Assembly: GCA_035222895.1 (NCBI GenBank)
Contig: JAVYIG010001598.1
Location: forward strand, 124,001-188,000
Origin: Strongylocentrotus droebachiensis
Taxonomy: Eukaryota; Echinodermata; Echinoidea; Camarodonta; Strongylocentrotidae
DNA length: 64,000 bases
Direction of reading: 5' to 3'
Both the position numbers and the translations under genes were made by a program. Of this stretch, positions 51,282 through 62,748 are shown in pieces. How positions within the stretch are numbered: the stretch's first letter is position 1; every line of letters begins with the position of its first letter. A model generated the notes under the pieces. That model was not told where the DNA came from and ran no database searches. It was given only the letters and a program-made list of their open reading frames with translations.

Positions 51282-53215
51282 GCAGGACCCGCGGAAATCT
51301 GCGGGATTCTAGAGCGCGCGGGTGGGGCAGGGGCGGATCCAAAAGGCAGCAAGGAGGGGGCCAAATTTGTGAGTAAATATCAAGCCGCAACTCGCTCTGG
51401 ACGTCGACACGGAGGTGGACATCGGGCGGAGCATAGCCAATTTGATCTAGAGTAGACTCTCCGGCGGCTGATGGCACCGTGCACCGGTACCCCAAGGGGA
51501 CGGTTTAGAAGGAGATAGGCGCACAAATTTCGGCTGCAGATGTCATTAAAAAACAGACACTATGAACATGACTGACAAAGAAAGTGGACAAAATATACAG
51601 TTCCTCAGGTAGACAAAGGAACATCCCTTCACTGCTATTATGTAAAAAGTGAATATGCATAAGTTAACATTACATACTTAGATCCAACTATATTAATGGA
51701 AATGTAGTTCTAGTTTACTTAGAATAGATTAATTATTGTGGAATCAATTAGATTAATTAAAATAAAAGTAGATCTCTTCTTCTTTAACGTTAGAATAATA
51801 GACTCGGAAGTTAAACTCATGAGAAGTTATGTTTCTATTAATAATCAGAGTTAACCAAATACCAAGGCCAAGGGCATTAAATTTTTTTATTCCTCTTCAG
51901 TTTCTAAATGCATACATTGTAGTCTGCAGACTGATGTAGATGCATATTAGATTTTGGTGGCAAAATTTGGCTTGCCCGGTTGCCCCGATGTTTTGCCCTA
52001 CCCGACCCTCATCTCTTTTTTTTCGCTTTTGTCACGTTGATGATCTTATGATTACGTTATACAGTAACCCCAGGTAGCTTCGCCGACGCTTGCGGCGGCA
52101 GAGCTCCTTGGAGTTAGTTATAAATATATTATGTAGGTCTAGGTGCTGCATGAAATCTGAAATCTGTTATGTAATGTAATAAGACAATTTTACTTATTTA
52201 AATCAGCTGCAAACGGGCGTTTGAAGCAGAAAATAAACTTGTGTTATCGAACAATTAGTGAGTAGTCTAAGGTGCTTTTATTTAATCGAGAAGAGGTTCA
52301 CCAAGTCGAGGTATAGCTATTAGTACGTTGAATGAAAGAAGCTTTGTTTATATTTGATTGTTGGCGAAGATGAATAGCGCTTTTTGTGTGTCATGTTGAG
52401 CATTATCATGTACATACCCCCGCACTCACTTGTTATTAATTAGAACAATGCATGTACAGAACAGCCGAAGTCCATGCATGTAGGCCTACTACGTACGTAC
52501 CATAGAGATGGTTATTAAGTATATTGATCGGTTGCCATTTACACTATTGAAACTTTTTTTGTTACTTTTTGCGTATATTCAATATAAATCTAATCAGGAT
52601 TGTAAAAATATATTACCGACAAATTGTATTATCATATTATGTATTTGCTAAAAAATCAAACACAAAATGTTTATTTCTGATTTTGGCAGACAATTCATAG
52701 ATCGAGGTCGGACTGTGATGCTCAAAAGTATAAGCTAGGTCGTTGCTTTTGCGTGATTGTATATCTCCGTTTTATCAAATTATTGTTGACTGTATAAACA
52801 GAATAATAACACATTCGTAATTTGTTGAATATTTTTGGTTAGAATAATATCAAATTAGAATAAAAACAATTTTTTAGGGGCAATGGATTGAAACAGTTCG
52901 AGGCTCATGCATGCATGCAACAGGTCATGCATAATATTCATGAGCGTGTCACATCGTTTTTTTACGATTTCCTGGTCGATGGCGGGACAGAATGGGTAAA
53001 AAACCCGGCCGTTTCCACGTAGAAAAGAATTCCTCGTCCCCCGGGTCGGGTCCCGTCCCCCCTCGACCCGTCGTCCGGGAGGAGATAGCTCTCCCGACGT
53101 CGAGCCCGGAGCCTCGTTAAGTGACGCAGATCGACGCGTTTCGACGCGAAATACGTCATCGGACCGCCCACAATCGGACCCATGGAGCTTCTCGTATTAT
53201 TATTATATATATATA
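51282..53215. mobile_element. Inserted repeat bounded by (TA)n, class unknown
   Basis: Starts (TA)n-CTAGCAGGACCCGCGG, with hairpin CCCGCGGA/TCTGCGGG, and ends at (TA)n-GTCTAGC. A CpG-rich island-like patch lies at 52960-53180. No clear protein-coding ORF. Confidence 0.45.
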
Positions 53216-53388
53216 TATAGTCTAGCTTTTTATACTTTTTGTAAGATTTGTTGTTATTATACTCATCATGTTTATACTCCGCTCTTTTCCCTATATATCT
53301 AAGTATGTAACATATGTTTTATGGACCTGTGCCTTGTGCAGCTGAGTCTGAAATAACGATCTGAATTGAATTGAATTGAATTGAAATA
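53216..53388 (+). mobile_element. LINE 3' tail, (AATTG)n
   Basis: TTGTAAGATTTGTTGTTATTA-type end, then GCAGCTGAGTCTGAAATAACG and (AATTG)4. It looks like the extreme 3' end of a LINE. Confidence 0.5.
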
Positions 53389-53389
53389 A

Positions 53390-53512
53390 TAATAATAATA
53401 ATATTTAATTTTTATATAGAGCTTAATACAAATATCTCTAAATAAAGCGCTTTACAAATATACTATTACCCCGGTCATTGGATTCAGTGCTTGCCCGCAC
53501 CATCTGTGATTT
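53390..53512 (-). mobile_element. SINE 3' part, minus strand
   Basis: (AAT)n, TATATAGAGCTTAATACAAA, AAGCGCTTTACAAATATACT, TACCCCGGTCATTGGATTCA; reverse complement of the tail and body of the SINE at 20845-21195. Confidence 0.75.
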
Positions 53513-53815
53513 ATTCATTTATTCATTTATTTATTCATTTATTTATAGATGTTTTTTTTATTCATTTAGTTATTTTATTTATTCATTTATTTATTACCTG
53601 TAGTCATCTATCTGTTTGATTGCTTATTTAAATTAAAATTAAAATTAATCATTTACATGCATTGTCCATTCAGAAATATATTTTCAATGGTATGAGTTTA
53701 CAAACCAAGTTATAAAAAAAGAAATAATCATAACCATCGTCAATTACAATAATGCATACAATTCTCTATTTACTTCTTCATTGAATTATTCACTTACAGT
53801 ATTTGAAGAGCTTAA

Positions 53816-54589
53816 TTCCAAAAGGAGCTAAATCCACATTTGAAGAAAATAGAGTTATTGATATCGGAACATTGTTCACTTTAAAGGTACTACATGTATG
53901 TCCCATTTGCAGGCCAAAAAAATGAAAAAATTAAATTCCAACTGCATTTGAAAGATAATACTTATTTAGAACTTCCCTAAAAAAGGTGGGGCTTGAAAAT
54001 GTCTTCAAGTGGGAAAATAATGACTATTAGTTGTCAAATCGACTTTAGGGCTATAGAGCCCAAAAGTAATAGTCTTGATTTTCAGACAATTGTACCGAAT
54101 GGTCATACGTTTTATGCTGCGCAAAGATTCAATCAGTTTAATCTTGGCCATCACAAGAAGTGGGTTATTGATGTAGACAAATGCTCATGTACCCTTTACA
54201 ACTCTTTTCATGTATGTTATTACCAAAGAAGAAAAAAAGCCAGTCAGTCACTCAATAGTGTCTGACAGTGAAGTCTAGCAAGTAAACGGGTTTCCTTGCA
54301 TAATTTGAATATGAGGACACTGCTAACGTTTAAATTTCACAGATAGGACATACATGACATATTCATAATTCCTGCAAAGTTCTACAGAATTTGAGGTTGG
54401 CTGCAAAAGGGACATAGTACCTTTAATAAGTACCTGTCTTTCAACAAAATTATTTACCTAGCTTTTGGGAGCAATTATGATAAAAATGCACCTTCTGTAA
54501 TATCACTTTTCCATTGACGCCTGTACAAAATCTAGACAATTTCTTTTTCTCTGAAGTTACAAAAAAAATGAATTTAGCTCCTTTTGGAA
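53816..54589. mobile_element. TTAA-flanked TIR element
   Basis: TTAA|TTCCAAAAGGAGCTAAAT at left and ATTTAGCTCCTTTTGGAA|TTAA at right. TTAA duplications are typical of piggyBac-like and Kolobok elements. An internal ORF at 53993-54265 (90 codons) is unrecognised. It ends 38 bp before exon C12. Confidence 0.8.
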
Positions 54590-54627
54590 TTAAAATCTTG
54601 ATTTCATGATCTTTGATATTCTCATAG

Positions 54628-54836
54628 CTGGACATCATTACTGACTTTGAGAGCAAAGACCTTCCCCCGTTCGATGCTGCATCCATCGGTCGTTCCAAAG
54701 ACTTTGTAGAGAAGGCCATTGACTGTGCCACGACTCCTGATGGTTGCATCGTAGATCTCCAAGCTCCACCTACCCTAGACCTCCTGGTGAGGTTGATCGA
54801 GATACCTAACCAGTTGCCTGAGGGCAGCTTGGAAAG
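54628..54836 (+). CDS. ABCA-like gene, exon C12
   Basis: 209 nt, phases 0 to 2 (CTCATAG|CTGGAC ... GAA AG|GTGAGT). LDIITDFESKDLPPFDAASI, then DFVEKAIDCATTPDGCIVDL. It has a Cys pair that other C exons lack. Confidence 0.8.
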
Positions 54837-54959
54837 GTGAGTGTTCAGGTCGATTTCAAGCGTTATAGAATGACATTGCTAGAAAATGTTCAGTTTTGAA
54901 AAAAGAACATTTTAACAATAATCTTCAACTTACCGGTAATGATATTTTACCTGTACATG

Positions 54960-55100
54960 TAACAATAATAATGATAATAATATTTGGTTCTTGCAAAGTG
55001 CATATCACATTATATAACGCTCCATGTGCTTCCAAAGAGCTTTGGAAATTATTACCCTAGCTTTAGCTCCGACAGCCGTAATCACCGCCCAGTGCATTTC
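54960..55100 (-). mobile_element. Decayed SINE tail, minus strand
   Basis: (AATAATGAT)n, GTGCATATCACATTATATAA, TTACCCTAGCTTTAGCTCCG; diverged relative of the 53390 copy. Confidence 0.45.
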
Positions 55101-55461
55101 AAGGAATAATCCTACGGGGTAGTAACTAATATGAAGTACTTTTGACAACACATGGGTTTCCAATCAACCATTCATCAAATTCATAAAATATTGAATTTTA
55201 AATAGCTTTGTTGTGGAATAACCGTGGATGTGTGCGCTATGAAATATCCAATATTTTTATTATTATCATATATTATGATATGATAATAATAAAATGTGAA
55301 ATATCCAATATTTGTATTATTATCATATTATTATGATATTTTTCTCTTTCTTTATGCGTACAAGTACATTAGTTTCATTTTACATGTACACTGTATATGT
55401 GACGCCACTTTATTTACCACATATCCCTATCTTGTCTTATCTTTCTATCTTCCATATGCAG

Positions 55462-55613
55462 CCTTGGGGATGTGTTTGTTATCTTAGCTCCAATAGTAGA
55501 GGACTTATTCCAGCAGCTTGGGAACGGAACAGGAGAGTTTGAAAACGGCCTGAACCTAGTTTTCTCCTTTCTTAGGACAGTCTTTGAATCAAACAAAGTT
55601 CCTCTTACTGATG
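55462..55613 (+). CDS. ABCA-like gene, exon D12
   Basis: 152 nt, phases 2 to 1 (TATGCAG|CCTTGG ... ACT GAT G|GTATGT). SLGDVFVILAPIVEDLFQQL, then FENGLNLVFSFLRTVFESNK. Longest D exon in the window. Confidence 0.8.
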
Positions 55614-55939
55614 GTATGTATCAATCTCGATCCTCACCCCATGTACATGTACATGACATATTCATGTCAGTTTCTTGTCCCATTTTCTATCAGTTAACTG
55701 AATTATTCATATACCCTTACCAAGTTTTGTAATTTTTTCAATATGTGAAAAATTGTTCTTGTGTGTAAGTGTGTTATTGTACGTTCACAAGCAAACACTG
55801 AAAGAGCTATTTGTCTTTGTCCAATTTCTTTAAATGTTCAAGTGTAGTATAGGCCTTTTAAATCAAGAACTATGATGCACTTATACTGATAGCCGTATTT
55901 TGTAGTTCCTTTTATAGTTACGGACTTGTTAATTTAATT

Positions 55940-56096
55940 ACTCATTATTCCTATGTATCATTTGTACAAGCATTGCTTTTTAGTAGACCCCTCTGTTTGC
56001 AACGTGTATTTATACATTTGTTTTAAATGCTTACAATTGATTTGTAATGTTTTGTTGGAAACATGAATAAATTGAAATTGAAATTGAAATTGATTG
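55940..56096 (+). mobile_element. LINE 3' tail, (AAATTG)n
   Basis: TGTTTTGTTGGAAACATGAA, then (AAATTG)4, ending about 45 bp before exon A13. No coding remnant. Confidence 0.5.
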
Positions 56097-56139
56097 AATA
56101 GCCACCAAATATTTTTGGTTTTATGTTCTGTATCTCCAG

Positions 56140-56270
56140 TTCTGTCTATCTTTGAGTTTGAGGAGGCACTGTTGAATGGCTCCAGCATCTATCAATTTTT
56201 GAAAGAGAACACTGACCTGACAGAGATCGACCTCATGGCTCTAAGGAATAGTTCAATCAACGCTACAGTG
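56140..56270 (+). CDS. ABCA-like gene, exon A13
   Basis: 131 nt, phases 1 to 0 (CTCCAG|TTCTG ... ACA GTG|GTATGA). LSIFEFEEALLNGSSIYQFL, then TDLTEIDLMALRNSSINATV. Confidence 0.8.
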
Positions 56271-56919
56271 GTATGACATGACATGGTTTTTTCTTCAGAA
56301 TTCTCGTGTGGTAGGGGGTGTGGGTGGCACAGGCAAAACAAAAAAATACTCTCACATTTTAATATTTCAGATGCCTTTTGTTCCCCACATATCTGACGAG
56401 TATTATCCTCCCTCCCCCCTGAAATTACAGGTGCTAATAAATATTTTTACGAGGGAGGATTTGGTGCTCACAATTTTTCAAAGGGGTACCCCAGGATCAT
56501 ACATGGGCCTTGAAGAATAGTAATAACTATCACCAAGTACGCTTCACTACAATAATATCACAGCGTTTGCAAAAATAATAATACATCATATTGAATTACA
56601 AATGTTAGTTGAATTTCTTTTTCAAAAACTGTATTAGACATTCAAATTATTCAGGATCAAAGAATGGAAGACAAATGATTCTTTGCAAAGCCCTCTTGGA
56701 TGTTACCTGTAACTTGGAGTTAACTCCTGTGTGTGGGTCTTAGTGAGCAAAACAGTCCCCCAATCTTATCCAAAAGTGGTCTTGACATTTATTAAGAATG
56801 TAATTTTTGTTATTTTAAGTCCTAATGTCGCTTTACAGGAGACATATTTGAAGCTAATATTTTTATACTGTCAGTGGTAATACAACTTATATACCCCTAT
56901 ACAAATTTCAGTATGCTTA

Positions 56920-57235
56920 CACGCGAGCTCGTCAGCGTGCTCGCCAACGAGTTTGTTGACGAGCAAGCAGACGAACTCGCCAGCGAGCTCGTTTCGTTCC
57001 AAATATGCAAATTAGCTACAAGCTCGTTGGCATGCTCCAAATATACACGCTCGTCACTGGCCAATAAGCTCGTTGGCGAGCTCGTTGGTGTGCTCGTCAA
57101 CGAGTTCGTCGGCGAGTTCGTCGGCGAGTTCGTCAACGAGTTCGCCGGCGAGTTCGTCAACGAGTTCGTCGGCGAGTTCGTCAACGAGTTCGTCGACAAG
57201 CTCGTCGGCGAGTTCGTCGACAATCTTGTGGAATG
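56920..57235 (+). repeat. Left subterminal minisatellite (GTCGGCGAGTTCGTCAAC unit)
   Basis: 18-bp repeats with GAGTTCGTC and GAGCTCGTC, strongly palindromic, open in several frames by chance (EFVGEFVNEF-type translation). Confidence 0.85.
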
Positions 57236-57249
57236 GCTGCAAGCTTAAT

Positions 57250-59600
57250 GGCGTGCTTAACAGCAGGTTGGCGTTGAGAACAAAGTTGTGTCTACATATA
57301 GAGGTGAACTTGATGATCCTGTTGAGCTATTGGCAAGCATATATATTTATCTAACTTATCAACCTTTCAATATCCTGGTAACATCTGCAGGCTGGCCATG
57401 CAGGGACAATTCAGTTGGCTAGCTGGTGAAGAATACATTGATACTCTTAGGGCAGTTTAAAAGCTCATTACTTCTAGGATATCAATCAGTTAAATCACTA
57501 ATATATCAAAGAACAGAAAGAAAACATACAACATAAAATGTAACTTAAAACAAGTAGCTCTTTATTAGAGGCAATACAAACCCTGTATAAAACGTGTTAC
57601 CTGTATGCAGGGTTCACAACTTCACACAACAATATGAATGAATAAATGATTTCCAAATTATATAATTACACTGAAATTAAATATGTGAGTAATTACATTG
57701 TAGAATGCTCTGCCTTTGAAGAAATATTATTATCCCTTTTGGTAATTATCCATCATTCTAATCACTCATAATATTACAAAGATCCAAACTAATAAAGCGG
57801 TATTCATACAATAAATATATAGCATCCCCCCTTCTTGTCAGTGTATTCACCAACCCAGGGTACCAAGTAATGATACATGTACATATACTATAGGATCTCT
57901 AGAACAATCCATTCTTTATATCTGCTAGCAAACTAGTTTTCAGTATTCAGACCAAATGCATTCTTGTGCTCTCATGTTGCCTAAAAGATAGGGTTTGTCA
58001 GTCAAGATACAGGAATATTTACATGTACATGAATATAACCTTATCACATAGATTATATCTAATGTTACTTTAATGAAGTGAATATACTATGTGCTAGATA
58101 GATAGAGAAAAAAACTTCCCAATATATGAAAAGATATCTCACTAGATTTAGAAAGAGAATAAATACTTTATCTCATTAATCATTACTCTACACTTCTCTT
58201 TCATAAATGTATAAGAGAGGTAGGCCTAACTGTTGGCCTAGTCTTATAATAAATACACAAGTAGAACATTTAGTTATAAGGTGTGAGAAATAAGTTTTTC
58301 TCTTACCTAAAACAAAGGAGCTTCAGCATGCAGTACCATTCAAAACCCATGTCTGCTCTCCACAACAACAAGTTAGAAAATGGCTGACCAAATCTGCCTA
58401 ACAAGTCAATTCATTCTTATCAGGAATGCTACAAGTGGTAATTCCACAAGAGAGTGTACACAAGAAAGTGACAGAGGGGAGAAGAGAGGAATAGGAATTT
58501 GTGTGTAAGCAGGGGGAATCCTATGTACATAAGGAGAGAGCAAGAAAGAAACAGGGAGTTGACCTCGAATCAAGCACTGAGTGTGTGCTCTTATGTAATA
58601 CCTGATAATGACATTTCAGGGTGTTAAATATATGATACAGTCAGAATAAATGGCAACCCCCCCCCCCTTCCCAATCTGGTATGCTGCAAATAAATGTTTC
58701 AAAGTTTCAAAAGAATTTAATTAAATTTACAAGTAATTTGACAGGTTACTTCAGCATGAAAAAGCTATTGTTTCAATTTCAACACAAATTTTCTGAACTT
58801 TCAATGTAATTGCATATGTGTATTTTTATGATACTGGAGAGATTTCACCATGGATATTTCAGATCCAAGTATAAAAATAAAAGAGTATTCTATGGTGATA
58901 ATTTTGTCCACGTCTTAATGCAGATATGTAGTGGAGATAACTTAAATAACATTGTGTTTCAAAACCCTGGGTTTAAATTTTTATGTAAGGTGAAACACAT
59001 TTTTTTTGCCCTATTTAGGACACCAAAACGTGACACGAAAAAACCTAGTTCCTGGTAATGAGTATTCTCTAAATTTGTATGACTATCTGATGTTCAATTA
59101 TTGTCTGGTAGTAAGTGCTGAATCTATTTATGCTCATGTCATTAATAATCTTAGGTTGCTTGGCAAAGTTTTTTCATAATCACCATCTTGTACAGTTGTT
59201 ATGCATGGTGTCCACCATGCAACACGCGTTCCATTTGGTGCTTCTGCATGATGAATGCACATTATATGAACAACTTTGACAATTCCCAGTTTATTTCTTG
59301 GAAGAACTCCATGGATCAAATCAATTAAAAAAAGATGAAGCTTGAAATGTAATAGTTAAAAAAACAGCACATGTTTGAAATTCTAAAAATTCTTTGGTGT
59401 CCACCCATAACACGCGTTATATGAAAAATACAAAATACAATTTTGTTAAGAAAACTTAATTTATAATCTTTCTAATCTTTCACAAGAAAGGCTTTCTACA
59501 TTGTGTATATAAAATTCATTGAATTGTTCAATTTTGATTCAAATAGATATTTAAAAGAAAATTATGAACCTTTGGTGTCCACCCTAGAGGACTGGGTTTA
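57250..59600 (+). other. Interior of the TIR element, no gene seen
   Basis: A/T-rich, short scattered ORFs only (longest about 80 codons), no transposase motif recognised. A poly-C run at about 58659. Confidence 0.6.
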
Positions 59601-60110
59601 CCAGTTTACCCCAGAGTTTGCCACGAGCTCCCGAGTTTACCCCCGAGCTCGCCACGAGCTCCCCAGTTTAACCCGAGCTCGCCATGAACTCCCCCTTTTA
59701 CCCACGAGCTCGTCACGAGCTCCCCAGTTTATACCTGAGCTCGCCACGAGCTCCCCCTTTTACCAACGAGCTCGTCACGAGCTCCCCCTTTTACCCACCA
59801 GCTCGCCACGAGCTCCCCCTTTTACCAACGAGCTCGTCACGAGCTCCCCCTTTTACCCACGAGCTCGCCACGAGCTCCCCCTTTTACCCACGAGCTCGCC
59901 ACGAGCTCCCCAGTTTACCCCGAGCTCGCACACGAGCTCCCCAGTTTACGCCCGAGCTCGCCACGAGCTCCCCCTTTTACCCACGAGCTCGCCACAAGCT
60001 CCCTCTTTTACCCCTGAGCTCGCCCACGAGCTCCCCAGTTTACCCGCGAGTTCGCCACGAGCTCGTGACGAACTCGTGCACGAGCTCGCCAACATTTAGT
60101 AAGATCGTTA
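59600..60110 (+). repeat. Right subterminal minisatellite (CACGAGCTCCCCCTTTTACC unit)
   Basis: About 15 copies of a 30-33 bp unit with a GAGCTC core and CCCC(A/C)(G/T)TTTACC spacer. Long open frames here (Ala/Arg/Pro-rich) are repeat artefacts. Confidence 0.9.
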
Positions 60111-60299
60111 CTAGCGTCCTGGAAGCGTGTTACGAGCTTAAAGCCTAAAAAACAATCTTATTAAGCTTACCACGAGCATAATACGAGTTCGCGACGAACT
60201 TAAATTTGTATAGGGGTATTAAGTACTTATAATTATACATATACATGTACATGTAGTATTAATTGCCTTATTAATTGCTTTATAAATTTTAATATCATT

Positions 60300-60415
60300 G
60301 TAATTATTATTAATGGTAGTAGTAGGAGTAGTAGTAGTAATAGTAGTAGTAGTAGTAGTGGTAGTAATAGTAGTATTAGTAGCGGTAGTAGTAAGATCGT
60401 TATTATTATTATCAT
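60300..60415 (+). repeat. (GTA)n microsatellite
   Basis: AGTAGTAGTAATAG repeats before exon B13. Confidence 0.85.
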
Positions 60416-60471
60416 GTTCATCCCTATTATCTAATGTTGTTCTGCTTAATCCAATTTTCTTCCTTTTCTAG

Positions 60472-60666
60472 CTATTCAAACTCTTTGATCTTGGAGTGAA
60501 AGACTCTGTTAATCTGCCTTGCAATGAAGCCTTGCTTGATGATCTTCTCCTCGATGTCGACTCCACACTGAAAGAAGAAATCCTCAAGGGATTGTGTAGC
60601 AACGGAACACTCGTTGCAGTAGAATTCTTTCGCACCAACATCGACTTGAAAACAGTTATTGATCTG
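60472..60666 (+). CDS. ABCA-like gene, exon B13
   Basis: 195 nt, 65 codons, phase 0 both ends (TTTCTAG|CTATTC ... GAT CTG|GTGAGC). Same length as array B exons. LPCNEALLDDLLLDVDSTLK and KGLCSNGTLVAVEFFRTNID keep both cysteines at B spacing. Confidence 0.85.
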
Positions 60667-60726
60667 GTGAGCAAATCTTAATTTGACAAGATTTTCATGT
60701 ATAATGTTATGCAGTATGTGTGAGAG

Positions 60727-60905
60727 TACGTGTGTGTGTATAGAGTTTTTACAGACGTGTATCAATCAGTTATGATTATTTACGTCTGGGGACCGACCTT
60801 TAAACATCATCATCCGAAAGACGTGACTCAGTTTCGAACCTGCGTCCTCGGCTAAATCAGTTTGTAACTTCCACCGTTAGCTGGATTACAGGCGCACCCC
60901 ACAAC
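60727..60905 (-). mobile_element. SINE-like repeat, best-preserved copy
   Basis: (GT)n, TTTTTACAGACGTGTATCAA, GACGTGACTCAGTTTCGAACC, then GTTAGCTGGATTACAGGCGC. On the minus strand GGTTCGAAACTGAG is a good B box, so a tRNA-derived SINE is likely. Confidence 0.65.
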
Positions 60906-61560
60906 ACCTAGTTGTCTGTCGAGAGCTGTATAAGGGTGTTAAAACCACACTGTAACAGAAGCACATACTACCACAAAACCCCCTCTAACGCCATCTCAGG
61001 TCAGCTGTAGCAGTATGATCCTGTAACTTGCTGCTTCCCTAGCTGCACTTTTGGTTCTGGCATCTAGTCCTCTGTCTGCAAATTAGGTATTGGGTTACAC
61101 TCTGTTAGCAACTTGACCATGAGATGGCGCTTTGCAATAAACAGTACACTAGGGCAAAATGTTTGTCTGTTTAGTATCCCCTCAACTTGATGTTAAGTGG
61201 TATAAAATGATGCCTGTCTGACTATCAAGGGACAAGGTGCTGCCCTTTCATACCAGAGGTACCATGTACTTAGTAAAGAATAAGCACATTCCTATTACAA
61301 AGAAGTTTATTTTTCGACGTTTCTTTGTACATTTATGCATCTTGTGTTTATGCCCTTCTTGCCACAGGGTTGCAATAAGGACGTTCCGCATTAATGTTTG
61401 TGAGCACCTTCCATATGTAGCTGGGCAGGGCCAGTTGGTTAGGTATTCACCATGCAAGTGATGCCTGGAGTTCCTGGTTTTTTGCATAGTACATGTAATA
61501 CATGCACTAGGAAAAAATTGTGCATGGTCACATGGTGTCATTCAACCAATTAAATTGCCT
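60906..61560 (+). other. Intron B13-C13, 5' part, no gene seen
   Basis: No recognised repeat or ORF beyond short chance frames. Confidence 0.5.
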
Positions 61561-61563
61561 ACA

Positions 61564-61850
61564 TTCTAGAAACCGCTTTACAACTATAAAACTACTGTCA
61601 TTATATGTCTTTTTCCTGTTTTCTTACAGGTAAACAAACATGCTGGAACAAACAATTCTGTAAACATTCTAGAACCTGTTTTATTAATAAAACTACCGTC
61701 ACCATGTCTTTTTCCTGTTTTCTTACAGGTTAACAAAAATGCTGGACAAACATTTCCGGAAACATTCTAGAACCCGTTTTATAACTATAACTACCGTCAT
61801 TATTTCTTTTTCCTGTTTTCTTACAGGTTTACAAAAATGCTGGACAAACA
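61564..61850 (+). repeat. 98-99 bp tandem repeat spanning the C13 acceptor, three copies
   Basis: CTTTTTCCTGTTTTCTTACAG recurs with acceptors before 61630, 61729 and 61827. After the first two the exon-like start (AACAAA-ATGCTGG) runs into intron copy ACATTCTAGAACC. Only the third continues into an open exon. Confidence 0.9.
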
Positions 61851-62032
61851 TTTCCGGAATTTCTCCTGGAGACCTTCAATGCTATTGGGAACTTGTCTGA
61901 AGTAGATTATGAGGCGCTTGGAGAGTTTGTGGCCATTGTCCTTCCAGCTCTCTTTGACGACGGTGTCCCGACGATCTCTGATCTTGATACACTGGCAGAG
62001 AATATCAACATTACGATAAGGGCCCTTAGAAG
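61827..62032 (+). CDS. ABCA-like gene, exon C13
   Basis: 206 nt, phases 0 to 2 (CTTACAG|GTTTAC ... CTT AGA AG|GTGAGG). VYKNAGQTFPEFLLETFNAI, then GEFVAIVLPALFDDGVPTIS. The upstream acceptor copies would give TAG soon after the acceptor or short frames. Confidence 0.8.
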
Positions 62033-62309
62033 GTGAGGACTAGCTGGCCCCTGTCTTTTAAAGCCCCACTGTACTACTTACTTGCGCCCTCTATGTAACA
62101 AACAATGCCTAATCGGTGCCTGTTGGTCCCCCATGATCCCCTTTTCCTTATGTTAATTGAGAGCTGATTTGATGAGATAACCACCTGTCAGTGACCTTGC
62201 AGGGAGGTCTAATCCCTCCTGGCCAAACTAGTACAGACAGGCTTTAACACGTTGACTACTGAATTGTTTAAATCCCATAGGCTTAATACAGGAGCCATCC
62301 GGTTCCAGG

Positions 62310-62480
62310 GGTCAATGGGTTAAGAGTTGCGGTCGGTTCAAATCGACTGAAACTTGACCGGAAAGGCAAAGGTCATGGGTTTGAGCCCCGATTTTGCACT
62401 TGAGTCCTTTGGCACGCATTAATCTACATGTGTTAGATGGGTATAAAGATAGTTGGGAATCTTTGTATCATGTGAGCTCT
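62310..62480 (+). mobile_element. Decayed tRNA-derived SINE
   Basis: B-box-like GGGTTTGAGCCCCG, then GTCCTTTGGCACGCATTAAT and ATGTGTTAGATGGGTATAAA, similar to the body of the 20845 SINE. Confidence 0.55.
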
Positions 62481-62645
62481 TGAATTGTTAGCTTAGCTAG
62501 AGGAGGTGTAATATTAGAGCATCTTTAGCTTCTTGTGTGGAGGATTTGTGCACTGTAAAAATATCCATTAATATTATATATATATATTTGTTTTGCTGTT
62601 GTTATTATTATTATTACTTTTATTATATTATTACGATGATGAATA

Positions 62646-62748
62646 CAGTAAAACCTGTTTATAGCAACCGCCCAAGGGAAGCACAAAATGCAGTCTTTGT
62701 AGACAGGTGGTTTGTGTAGACAAGTGGTCACTGAAGCCGGTTTGACTG
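62646..62748. mobile_element. 103-bp MITE with TA target duplication
   Basis: CAGTAAAACC at left and GGTTTGACTG at right, with TA on both sides (62644-62645, 62749-62750). Tc1/mariner-like miniature element. Confidence 0.65.

Larger units (their letters stand above)
56891..60219. mobile_element. 3.3-kb TIR element with terminal GAGCTC-rich minisatellites
   Basis: ATACCCCTATACAAATTT (56891-56908) is an exact inverted match to 60202-60219. Just inside each end lies a tandem array of CGAGCTCG/CGAGTTCG words (56920-57235 and 59620-60100). The 2.3-kb middle is A/T-rich with no transposase ORF. It fills most of the A13-B13 intron. Non-autonomous DNA transposon, superfamily unknown. Confidence 0.8.

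Noticed and set aside
52960-53183. 73-codon minus-strand frame in a CpG-rich patch
   Set aside because: Composition-driven, no motif, inside an unclassified repeat.
53993-54265. 90-codon frame inside the TTAA element as a transposase remnant
   Set aside because: No DDE or zinc-binding motif seen; kept only as part of the element.
56874-57354. Glu/Phe/Val or Ser-rich repeat ORFs on both strands
   Set aside because: Frames through an 18-bp palindromic minisatellite; open on both strands by composition only.
59503-60148. Open frames of 154-198 codons rich in Ala, Arg, Pro and Leu
   Set aside because: They consist of translations of the GAGCTC minisatellite inside a TIR element and lack any protein signature.
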